A stretch of 64,000 bases of DNA, from NCBI GenBank assembly GCA_030704615.1, contig CM060733.1, forward strand, positions 11,718,001 through 11,782,000, given 5' to 3'. The notes below the pieces were generated by a model. The model was not told where the DNA came from. It saw only the letters and a program-made list of their open reading frames with translations, and did no database searches. The DNA comes from Takakia lepidozioides. Lineage: Eukaryota; Streptophyta; Takakiopsida; Takakiales; Takakiaceae. A program made the position numbers and the translations under genes. Below are positions 1-9,509 of this stretch, one piece after another (position 1 is the stretch's first letter; every line of letters starts with the position of its first letter).

Positions 1-1560
1 CTAGTGGTAGTGCTGCTCCGCACATGAATCCCATGCCTCCCATATCTCCTCCCTCAGGAGCAGGAGGTGGACCATCCCGCCTGGGAGCCGGTACCGCCTG
101 AGCTGTAGCCATGGCAGCGAGCCTCTGCTCTAGCTGCTGAAGCCGGTTGGCCATGCCTTGGTCAACACCCTGACCTCCGCGTCCTTGGCCATGTTGAGCT
201 TGCCCTTGGCCTGCACCTCGTGCCCGACCACCTCGTCCTCTCTGGGCTGGTCCACCTCGCCCCCGGCCACCATTGTTCCCTTGGAACTGGCCTGGGCGCA
301 ACTCAGGATGCAAGTCATAACACTGGGCATCTCCATGCCCATACTTGCCACAATGCCCACACTGCAACTGTGCAGGCTGTGCTTGTGCCGGCCTTTTGCC
401 ACTCTCTGGGCAATCTCTCTTGACATGGGGTCCTCCACATGTCCAACATATCACCCCTGGTTGCTGTTGGCCTGCAAAAGATGCCACGGGCCTCTGCACC
501 TGAGGTCCCCTGTAAGCTCCATGGAACTTGGGTTGGGAAACCTTGCCCCCCTGACCACGCTGTTGGGCAGTCCCTTGTGCCTGTGGGCTGGCAGCTGCGC
601 CTCGTGCAGGCATGTCCTTGCCAAATCCAATGGTAACAACTCGCTCCTCCACCATGTTGAGCTCAATCCGCTCAGCCAGCAGAAACACATCTGCTAATGT
701 GGGTTGGGCTGCTTGTAACAGGGTTGCATCCCGCACCCTTCTCCTGAGCTCCTTGTCCAAAATTCCATACCAGAACTGGATTGCCTGAGCTTCAGTAACC
801 CCTTGGGTCACACTTATCAAGCGCCTCATACGAGTGTAGGCCTCTCGCAAGCTCTCACTGGGTTTGCGCTGGAAGTCTTGCAAACTTCGCAGCTTCTCTG
901 TCCGTACACCTTGGTAGTTCCTCCGCAACTCCTGGAAGAACTCCACCACCGGGTTGAATCTAGGCACATGTGTTGTAGTCGTGGCAGGAGGAGTAGTAGC
1001 ACCTTTTGAACTGGTACCACCTGCAGAAGTACCGGCACTACTTGTTCCACTACTAGTGCTGGCAGTGGGAGATATTGGTACTGATGCAGCTACTGGTCGC
1101 GTCGTGCCTCGAGTAATGGAGACGTAGTCAGGTGACCAATACATCCTCCACTCCTCAATCTCTGCTTCATGTCCTCGCCTGAACTCGTGGTAATCGTCCA
1201 TAGGCGGGCCTTCCAAATGCTGGAACAGTCCCTTCCACGCCATGAATGGGGTGAATAGCTGTGGATTGCGCATCTGCTGCAAATCACACCAGCTGTCGAA
1301 CTCCTGGATAAAGTCATCCAACTCGATTGTGCCCACAGCTCCAGAGTACCTACGAGGCCCCTTGGTAGCTCCATACATCTCCTCCATGTCGTCCCACAAC
1401 AATGGCGAATGAAACTGCACACCTGTTGATGAAGCCTCCGAGTCTGTGTCTGACTCTGCACTAGTTGAGGGTGGAGGTGAAGGTGGTCTGAACGAACACC
1501 TCGTCTGTGAACCCACTCTCACTGTTACTGCCTGTAGCCGTACTCCCCTCAAACCCTGGG
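1..1560 (-). pseudogene. gag of copy A, truncated by the window edge, 5' end frameshifted
   Basis: This is the same gag as the one at 15206-16813. The frame appears open from the window edge back to about 1490 and contains both zinc knuckles and the conserved retrotransposon gag core. The first in-frame ATG is at 1385-1387, equivalent to residue 73 of copy B. Upstream of about 1490 three small deletions relative to copy B (4 nt in all, near 1493, 1505 and 1555) destroy the frame of the N-terminal 35-40 residues. Whether this matters is unclear, because the copy B frame also lacks an ATG in that region. The stop codon lies outside the window. Confidence 0.75.
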
Positions 1561-2127
1561 TAACTCCGTAATGACACTCACAATGTGCACCTCCCCCACG
1601 TGACACTATAAGGCTCTAGTACTAATTCTAATAGTGACACGGGTAGGCACGGGTGGGCACCTGTTGCAGTAAGGGTCATATCCCAGTGGCTCAGGGCACC
1701 TGCACCTGCATCCACCGCAAGAACTCCTATGGTTGGCTGGTCATCAACCCAGTCTCACCATAGAAGAAACACTGGTGGTCTTGCTGGTCATCACTCCAGC
1801 CTCACCACCGACAACATACTCTAGGATTGACCGGTGATCAAATCCGGCCTAATCCCTATGAAAGCAAGCGCCCACACAAAACCAACATGGCGCACAGTCA
1901 AGCATGCAGGTGTTGGGGGGGATCCAAACACAAGAAATCAAAACATCAACACCCCCACACCAAAATCCAGCTACAATGCTGATCCTGCAGAATATCCCAG
2001 CCCAAAACCCCGGACTGACTGGCCTCCATGAAGAGAGGCTTTGGCAACTACGAGTACAAGGTAATGAAAATAGTACAGAGATGGAGGGAAAGAATAGAAG
2101 CCCGCCCAAGCAAGATCTAATCCTGAT

Positions 2128-2665
2128 TTATGCTATCAACTGCCAGACTTCTCTCAAAGTGCCTCGCTCTGCATGATGGTAAGGTGTAGAAGGTATATCT
2201 ATGTCCAGAAACCTGCCACTAACCTTGTCCCAAGCTACAGTAGCTCGCTCTAACCAACCCTCCTCCTCTTTCTGCCAGGTAGAGACAAAGCAATACTCCC
2301 CTATCTCCCGCTCACTGAACACTAAAGAAAACAAAGGTAGGGTCTGATAGTCTCTCAACTCGAAAGCTTTGAGACGGTTGCGGGTGTCCTCATCGCGAAT
2401 GACTGCATCTCCTTCAAGCAAAACAAACTTGTCATTGCTAATGAACCCCCGCTCGTGGTTGCCTTGTGCAGAGCGTATCCGGCTGCAACCATGTCTGATT
2501 GCACAAACTTGTGCAGCTCCTGCTCCTCTGCTCCAGTACACCACGGCCTTGTGGCTGAACACCTTGGTCCCTGGGGCTGTCTTTGGCTGTGTTCCAAGCC
2601 TAGCTTTCACCCACTTTGGTATTTCACTTACAGCTGCAGAACTGCTGGCTCCAACAGAGTTCTAA
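2128..2665 (-). pseudogene. leader ORF ('ORF0') of copy A, N-terminus deleted
   Basis: The C-terminal 160 residues or so match the 249-residue ORF0 of copy B closely, including the shared terminal stretch ending in TLREVW. The first third is missing because about 306 bp present in copy B (about 17869-18174) are deleted, which joins the frame to leader DNA at about 2665. No family was recognised. Its retention in both copies, upstream of gag and in the same strand, argues that it belongs to the element. Confidence 0.6.
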
Positions 2666-2960
2666 AAATTCCATAGATTTTTAGCAGAGTCCCAAAAACA
2701 AAAACCAGGTCTAGATAGGTAGATTTCCCCTTTCTGCAGCTATCCCCTCAAAAACTGGGTCAAACGGAGCTCATTTAACAAAGATATGACCAACCAGGCT
2801 CTTTAAACATAACACATGTTTTTTTGTTTTTTTTTAACAAGACAAAACAAATACAAGGAAAACTCTTTTTCTTTTTTTTTTCTTTTTTTTTTAATACTTG
2901 TCTTGGTTCCCTGTTCCCTGGTTCCCTAAGAATTCCTTAGATTCTTAACTCAATCTCTCC
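2661..2960 (-). other. Leader region of copy A with homopolymer tracts
   Basis: This matches copy B 18174-18500: the block that starts TAAAAATTCCATAG, then T-rich tracts, then several short GGTTCCC-type repeats. No coding potential was seen. The match between the copies fades at about 2960, where copy-specific sequence starts. Confidence 0.6.
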
Positions 2961-5190
2961 ACAGTGGAATTACCATGATAAAGGTAATGTCCTCATTGGT
3001 ATGCCAGATTTTCAGAATGAGAACACCTTGTTGAAGCTGCTGCTATCAATGCCATCTTATCGTTGTTGTATGAGAGCCCATGTCTAGTGCCCTGTCAGAG
3101 TGACCACAACCAGGATGGCTTTCCGCAACCATTCATGTACTGGGCAAATACATATCAACCACAACAATAAGACCATCACGTTCAATTTGTGATTTCCAAG
3201 GTGGTGCTAATACCTTCATCGACCATTGGCATATACCCCAAGAGCAGCCTGAAGATCGCCATAGCAGAGAGGGTTACAGTATACGCTGGTGCTGTAAACG
3301 CTCAAGCTCTCCAGGACCTCAAACACCACTCTAAACTGGGGTGGTTATTACATCCCCGTGACCAGGGACATGCACAGAACCAAGGCGATGGGATGAAGTT
3401 GCCCCATCTTGAGAACTGATAGCGGGCTTCCAACTAAACGCAAAATCAAAAGGGAGAAGCTCGGCCTGGTGTACCACTTCAAGGACCAAGTGATATAATT
3501 GGACCTGCACCTGCTGGTGGCCGAAATGCCAAATGTACTACAATGTTTTTTTCCTTTTTGTCTCACAATTTCTAACTGCAACTCCGGATCAAAGCACCGC
3601 TGGTCATGTATGTAGAGCCTCACCTGGTCTTCCTTCACTAGGCTGCAATGTTAATATATGAGATCACCCCGTCTCACAAACATTAATGCCGCCACTGTCG
3701 CCTAGACCTGATGCAAGATCTGATCGCAAAGCAGGCTACGCGGCTGGTCCTTCCCTGTGTACATCTATCTCAAGTCACACACGCCGCATCTCATGCTTCT
3801 ACTGCTGATCAGCTTTTCCTTGCTGGACAGCAGCTTACGCACTTGCTAGAAAATCTAGCCTGACCCTGTCCATCCATTTGCTAAGATAAGAAAGCTTGCT
3901 TCCTCGCAATGTGCAGCTAGACAACCTCACATCAACCAGCCCACAACTACTCCTTCATAGTGGCTGGCTATAGTCCAATTTGACAGTGTACTTGAAAAAC
4001 GGGCTGTGTTTCTTGTCTTTCCACACCCAGTCCCCGGAATCAAATTGGCGAAGGTAATTGGCGCCTGAAGGAACCAATGCAGGAAGGGGTTGGTGTGTAG
4101 GCCGTTCACGAGAGAAGGGTTCACGTGGCCTGTTGCTAAGCAGAAAACCCTGATAGCATAGTATGGATTTTCCGGAATGTCAGCAAAGATTGGCCCGAAA
4201 AGGGAACCTGAGGGCCTGACCTTGAACTTCCAACCCTGCAGCAAATGGCCATTGCGAGAGATAGCAAACAATGCAGACTTGCTGCCCTGCAAATCCGAAC
4301 TAACCCAAGCCGGGAGAGACCTAATATTTCATGGAAAGGAAGCCAGTCCCACTCATGCTGGCGGAATATCGCTGGTCACCAAATCCCAGCCAGCGTTTTA
4401 CCTTCGGTGGAACAATCCAACTCACAAAGAATAGGCAGAGCAGAGTAGAGGAGAGGCTAGAGCAGAGGCTGATAGGTGGCAGACCTCCTAGCTCTCCAGC
4501 AGCCCGCCGTAGGTTGAACCTTCCACCCTGAGCCTAGCATGCTTGAAGAAGGCGGGAATCTTCCAGCTCACTCCTTCTTCCTAGCCTCTACCAGCACCAG
4601 CGCAGGTGTAAAACGGCTGTTAAGTAATGCTCAGCAGCCACCTGCAGTTGAGATAACATCAACTGCACCTTCTCCAATTGGGTTTACCAGCAACCTCATT
4701 TCCATTCGGCTGTGGCTCGACCTACTGTCGACTGCGAAAGACCATCGGATGCGCTGCAACACTACATCCCGAGCTTAGTCGAAAAGACTGAAACCCATGT
4801 CATCATTAGACTCCTCCTTCGCTTCCTCCTTTTCTCCGGCAGGTGCAGCAGCAGCACCTCCACCAGAGGAAGCCACCACAACCAGGGATGACGCCACCCC
4901 AAACTGTTTGCACTTCGTGATCCAGCCACTCCCGACTGTTTTGGGTCCGAATCCAAAAGTTTACACGAGTCTCGTCTCCCTCCGTCCTAGTGAAAGAGAG
5001 TAAGGAAGCCAACTATCAAAGTCTTCAACCTCCACACCTCTTGGTTTTCAAACTCACGAGTAGAGACGACAACTAAATCTGCGCGCACAGCCCATGGAAA
5101 CAGCAGGGCCAGATGGACTCCCGCCCCAAGATATATATTATAATAATGCTAAAACAAACATTGTATCTAGCTTAGCACTAGCACACTAGA
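2960..5190. other. Copy-A-specific segment with gene-like fragments
   Basis: This 2.2-kb stretch has no counterpart in copy B although it lies at the same place, between the leader and the 5' terminal block. It holds several short open stretches on the minus strand (for example 3348-3638 and 3927-4292) that read like broken coding sequence, and one recognisable piece, the C-terminus of a ribosomal P-stalk protein at 4775-4885. The likely explanation is host sequence captured by the element. The other fragments were not recognised. Confidence 0.5.
4775..4885 (-). pseudogene. Fragment of a 60S acidic ribosomal P-stalk protein (P0/P1/P2), C-terminus
   Basis: On the minus strand a Gly/Ala/Pro-rich stretch leads into an acidic Lys/Glu tail and ends in the hallmark DDMGFSLFD followed by TAA at 4775-4777. 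This tail is shared by P0, P1 and P2 of the 60S ribosomal stalk, where it contacts translation factors. The upstream sequence does not continue as an obvious stalk protein, so only about 35 codons are secure. The fragment has the same orientation as the surrounding element and is probably a captured host piece. The terminal motif alone cannot tell P0, P1 and P2 apart. Confidence 0.75.
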
Positions 5191-5194
5191 TAAC

Positions 5195-5567
5195 GCTCAT
5201 CTCTCTCGAGTGATAAACAAGCTAAAAAGGACACACACTCTCAACACAAGAAATATAAAATCCATCGCTATCACTCTTTAAAATAGAAGTCGAGCCAGGG
5301 GCGCCCCACGCTATGGGGACTCCACCCCACAACAACCTACACTCCCATCATAAGCACACTCAGATCTAAACGCATGAAGGAGCTCGGTCGCGCAGGCTCA
5401 ACTCGAGAGAGATGAGCTGCGCGACTGTCGCTCTCGTGAAGATAAGGCGGTTCAGGTGTCAAACTAAACTTGACACCTGATTTAACACTTGACCTAAATC
5501 CAAGTGTTAAATACAAATAACTAGCTTTATTCTAGTTTTTTTCACACTGTGCTTATTTAACTTGACA
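5195..5567 (-). repeat. 5' terminal block of copy A
   Basis: This aligns to copy B about 20615-20987. It ends with inverted repeats able to form hairpins: CAGGTGTCAA/TTGACACCTG (5453-5462 with 5470-5479) and TTAACACTTG/CAAGTGTTAA (5482-5491 with 5501-5510). The last bases are CTTGACA. It would be the natural place for a 5' LTR, but no second copy of it was found at the 3' side of the complete copy B. Confidence 0.6.
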
Positions 5568-5814
5568 CCCTGTTTTTAAAGATGGCAGCCTGATAAGGCA
5601 ATGACAGGCCTCTTTCATACCTGGATTTGGTGTGGAATGGAGCATAATGAGGTTTTATTTGCAAAACCTGGCACAAAGCCTCTTGGAAAACAGTGTTGGT
5701 AAGCTCTACTGGACCTTGGCCAGTGATTATTTGCCTTATTTTGCCATCAGACCAGCCACCTGCAATGTATGATTGTTTTTTTGGCCAAGTAGGCTTGGTC
5801 TCGGGCACTCAAAG

Positions 5815-6400
5815 TGTATGTGTGTCCATATCTTGAGACTGTAACATGGCAAGCCTTTCTTCCATGCCAAGATGCCTTACATGATGCATGTCTTGGGGCA
5901 ACTGTACATGGTGTAGAATGAAGTTGCACTCTGTCTTGTCATGCCCAAGTGGGTCACTTGGTTGCATGTTTGGAGTCTGATAAACTGCAGGCTGGTCCAT
6001 CAAGATGCTTGTGTACACATGTCTTGAATCTATACAATGACAGGCTGTTCTTACCTACCCAAGAGGCCTTGCATGATGCATGTCTTGGGGTACTTACAAA
6101 TGGCAAAGAACAAAGCTGCAATATGTTTTGTCATGCCCAAAAAGATTACTAGGTTGCGTGTTTGAAATCTGGTAAATTGCAGGCTGGTCCTTCAAGCTGC
6201 TTGTATAGACATACCCTGAATCTATTATAGGGCAGGCTGTTCTTACCTACCCATGGAGCCTTGCATGGTGCATGTCTTGGGTCACTTCAAGGTACCTGTG
6301 TATACATATCTTGGATTTGTCATGTGGCAAGTAGTTCTTACATGCCCATGATATGTTGCATGATGCATATCTTGTGGATAATTATGGATGATATAATCTA
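5815..6400. repeat. Diverged tandem repeat, unit about 190 bp
   Basis: About three to four related units recur. Landmarks are TGCATGATGCATGTCTTGG-like blocks near 5880, 6070 and 6260, with a partial one near 6357, each preceded by a CTTGTGTACACATGTCTTGAATC-related block and followed by a TCACTTGGTTGCATGT-like block. The units have drifted, with spacings of about 190, 190 and 95 bp. No coding function was seen. The rest of 5568-6670 shows nothing else that can be supported. Confidence 0.55.
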
Positions 6401-6673
6401 AGGCTGCAATTTGACTTGTATTGTGCAAGAGGGTCACTTGGGTACATGTCAGGAATCTGAACATGAATAAACCCTGCCCTCCCACCCTGTTTTATCATGA
6501 CTGAATGGGTGTCGTCACTTGGTATGCTATGACAAGACTGGAAGTGTTAGATGGTGCCCTGTCATGGGCTGTTTATGTCTTTAATTGACAATGACCCTAG
6601 TGGGTCTTGTCCATGTCTTGACATGACATGAATATCTTCCCTCTCCCTCTCTCTTTTTAACTTTTTCTGCAGA

Positions 6674-6905
6674 GGGGTCAACTCTGAGGTTAAGAAAACC
6701 ATGCTTTGTCGCATTATTAGACCTGCCTTGGAGTACGGATCTGCAATATGGGTTGATAAATCTGACTTAGAGGCTGTAGTGTCCAAAGCCATGTCTGTTG
6801 CTATGAGATTGTCTGATGAAAATGAAGTTAGGCAGAAAACTTCCCTGAACTTGTTTCCAGTCAGTGACATGGGGGAGGACATCTTGGATGACCTCAAGGG
6901 TCTAC
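6674..6905 (+). pseudogene. Reverse-transcriptase-element fragment (post-RT region)
   Basis: The plus-strand frame contains a stretch beginning IIRPALEYGSAIW, which resembles the region just after the RT domain of LINE-type reverse transcriptases (R-P-x-L-E-Y-G-S-x-x-W). Only about 70 codons remain, without start or catalytic residues. It ends abruptly next to a fragment in the opposite orientation. Assignment rests on this motif only. Confidence 0.4.
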
Positions 6906-7073
6906 CCACTCTCGGCCCTTGATAGATTTGAAGAGAGCGTCTCTTTGGTGAGAGAACCCCGGATAGTGTATCAGAAAACGAGTACTGTCTTCAGATTGCC
7001 CACACAATGGGCAATTGCACTCTCCCTTTCCTCTCTGCTTCTGTTTGATGTTCAAAGGTAGGTTTCCTGCAGA
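6896..7073 (-). pseudogene. Zinc-knuckle fragment of a LINE-like element, inverted
   Basis: The minus-strand frame has the pattern CNCPLCG followed by EDSTRFLIHYPGF and an arginine-rich helix. This resembles the C-terminal cysteine/histidine motif of LINE-type polyproteins (C-x-x-C ... H-F-L-x-x-C), with the final cysteine replaced by tyrosine. It lies head to head with the plus-strand fragment at 6674-6905, which suggests an inverted rearrangement of one element. Confidence 0.4.
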
Positions 7074-7075
7074 CA

Positions 7076-7137
7076 CACCCCCCCCCCCCCCCCCCCCTCC
7101 CCCTCCCTCCATCCCTCCATCCCCCCGTCCCTCCCCA
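7076..7137. repeat. C-rich low-complexity tract
   Basis: A run of about 19 cytosines is followed by CCCTCC/ATCC simple repeats. It has no coding content. Confidence 0.9.
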
Positions 7138-7247
7138 AGCATCACACATCACATCAAATAACCACCCCATGTAGCTGCACTGATTGCCCTCCTGAAATAA
7201 AGAAAGGAAAAAAAACATCCAGAAAAATCGAGAAACCCAAGCCCTCC

Positions 7248-7535
7248 TTAGGCCTCTCTTAGTCTCCTCAGCACTTGGCATGCATCCTTCAGGCTCCCGC
7301 ATTTAGCATACATGTTCACTAAGGTATTCTCCAAATTAATATATGACCCAGTTCCAGTTTTGATAATGTCAGCATGAACCCTTTTGCCCTTTTCCAGGGC
7401 ACATGCATTGAGAATGCAAATGAAGGTGACCAAATCAGGGGTCACCCTTGCCTGTAGCATTTGCTCATAGATCTCAAAAGCTTCCTTACCAAACCCATGC
7501 TGAGCATATCTTGCAATCATCGCACTCCATAACAA
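7248..7535 (-). pseudogene. PPR protein fragment joined to the end of the DYW pseudogene
   Basis: The minus-strand frame of 95 residues carries a PLS-type pentatricopeptide array: WSAMIARYAQHG, then a repeat with TPDLVTFICILNAC, then an H-x-x-I-I-K and L-V-N-M-Y-A-K-C-G unit. PPR proteins bind organellar RNA. It lies directly downstream of the broken DYW domain in the same orientation, with the DYW C-terminus missing at the junction. This is most easily explained by recombination between PPR paralogues. Confidence 0.7.
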
Positions 7536-9164
7536 ATCCCATCTTCAAAGTGGTGAAAGCGGTTGGCGTCCCATACAAAAAATTGCTCGGCCAGCAATCT
7601 TTGAGATGAATTTGGTGGAGGTGTGGCAGTCACCACACACTCGAAGATTCTTGATGAGACGGAGAGGCGTCCTAGGGGTCGTGCTGATCAGCCCAAAACC
7701 ATTGGCCAGCTTCTCACTGTGGTGGCAAGGAGAAACTCCTTTTCCTCCTCCCCCATTTCGCAATACAAAGCGCGTGTCAGGCACATACCCCGCCTCCTTC
7801 ATCTGCCCAGACAATCTTCTCAGCTCAGCATGGATTTCCTTAATTCTGGGATGCAACTTGTCATCTACAATGAAGGTGTGCACCTTGTTGCCAACCTCAA
7901 TGCAGCAGCGACCTGGCTCCTGGCTCCTTTCTAACCCCTTCTGACCTTGATCATTCTTCTCACCTTTGCAGTATCATCCCACCTGCCAACTGCGGCATAG
8001 ATGTTTGATAGCAACACATAAGTCGCGCCATCCTGTTCATCCCGCTAGAGGATAGATGTTGCCGCACGTTCAGCAATCTCCACATTGCCATGGATTTTGC
8101 AGGCACCAAGCAAGGCCTTCCACACCACAACATCTGGATTTCAGTAGGCCAGTGTGGCTGCATACAGTGAGAACACATATAAAGGTGATATTGTCCGGCT
8201 TCAAGCCTTTCTTTTGCAGTCCTTCAAATAGTTGTAGGACCTCTCTATGACAACCATGCTGGGCATATCCTGCAATCATTGCATTCCACGACACCACATT
8301 TCATTTAGCCATATTGTCAAATACTCACTTTGCATCCTCACTGCACCCACATTTCACATACATGTCCACCAGGGCAGCGTCCAGAATGACATTTGGTACA
8401 ATTCCAGCTTTGATGATGTCACCATGGCGCACCTCTTTGCTGGAACGCCACGAAATGCCATGCATCCATGCCTCCATGGAACGCCATGCTCTGCCAGGCT
8501 TGCAAACGCACACAAACATGATGTGGTCGGGCTTCACCCCTTCCCCCAGGCCTCCATCCCGCGCTCTTGCTATGCATATCCTGCAAGCATGGCGTTCCCA
8601 AATCTCATTCAGCCATATTGTTGAACACTCCCTCCACATCCTCAATGCTCCCACATTTGGCATACATGTCTACGAGGGTATTGTTCATAATCACATCTGG
8701 TAGAATTCCAGCTTTGGCGATGCAACCATGCACCTCTTTGCCCTTTTCCAGGGCTGCCAGGCTTGCACACGCAGTGCAAACGCACACAAACGTGATGTGG
8801 TTGGGCTTCACCCCTTCGCACATCATTCCAAGGCCTCCATCCCGCACCCTGCTGTGCATAGCCTGCAAGCATTGAGGTCCATGACACCACATCTCATTCA
8901 GCCATAGTCTTGAAAACTCCCTTCGCATCCTTAATGCACCCACATTTGGCATACATGTCCACCAGGGCAGTGTTCAGGATGACATCTAGTACAATTCTAG
9001 CTTTGACGATGTCGCCATGGACCTCTTTCCCTTTTTCCAGAGCTGCCAGGCTTGCACACACACTGCAAACACAAACAAATGTGATGTGGTTGGGCTTCAC
9101 CCCTTCGCACATCATTTGCTTATAGGTCTGCAAAGCCTCCATCCCGCACCCTTGATGTGCATAT
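7536..9164 (-). pseudogene. PPR-DYW gene, 3' half (PPR repeats, E region, DYW domain)
   Basis: The minus strand holds at least four degenerate PPR units (about 8325-9142; recurring KPNHITFVCVC, KGKEVHG, NTALVDMYAKCG). Next come an E/E+ region (about 7960-8178, frame-broken) and a DYW deaminase-like domain (7545-7883) with the HSEKLA zinc/active-site motif and the CGDCH motif. Intact family members act in C-to-U RNA editing in plastids and mitochondria. Here there are several frameshifts, the final Cys-x-Cys-Gly-DYW end is replaced by another PPR fragment, and the N-terminal half is separated by the 11.8-kb insertion that starts at 9165. It is a clear pseudogene. Confidence 0.85.
9161..9164. 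repeat. Target-site duplication, left (ATAT)
   Basis: ATAT directly precedes the TGTC end of copy B and is repeated at 20988-20991 after its GACA end. The flanking PPR reading resumes across the two sites. Confidence 0.65.
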
Positions 9165-9509
9165 TGTCGTGCGCATACATATCGCTACACAACTACATCG
9201 CTGTCCAAACCACACCACACATATATGCACAATAAAGTAGTCTACCCCAATCGCCCCCCTAGCTGGTGGATAGGTCCCTCTACCTCCAGATAGCTACAAG
9301 ATGTAATAGCCACAGCCGTACTAAGTCCTCTATCACTGTCCCTATTGTACTCAAACTCTATAGACCAAGAGGCCGGGTACAAGAGTAGCCCCATCGTTAG
9401 TCGCCATCTTGCAATCTGTGAACTTGAGCCAGGACCTCGTGTGTTCAAGGTCTCCTAGTAGCTGGGCCTTGCGTTTCTTGTTAGCCTTCCATGGTTGTAT
9501 CCACTCCCA
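9165..9509 (-). other. 3' non-coding tail of copy B
   Basis: This runs from the pol stop codon at 9510 to the element end. No polypurine tract, LTR or repeat of the right terminal block was recognised. The outermost bases are TGTCGTGCGC on the plus strand. Confidence 0.5.

Larger units (their letters stand above)
1..5567 (-). mobile_element. Ty3/gypsy element of the methyltransferase family, copy A (5' part only)
   Basis: Positions 1 to about 2960 align without large gaps to about 15211-18500 of copy B, and about 5195-5567 align to about 20615-20987, both in the same orientation. The window starts inside the last codons of gag, so protease, methyltransferase and pol lie outside. Relative to copy B it lacks about 306 bp of the leader ORF (junction near 2665) and has a different 2.2-kb segment between the leader and the 5' terminal block. 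Its outer right end finishes in CTTGACA at 5567, exactly where copy B also stops matching. The flank after it (CCCTG...) is unrelated to the flank of copy B, which supports a true element end. Confidence 0.85.

Noticed and set aside
158-697. 179-residue plus-strand ORF, repeated at 15368-15907
   Set aside because: It is the antisense of the conserved gag zinc-knuckle and RGG region in both copies. It is conserved only because gag is.
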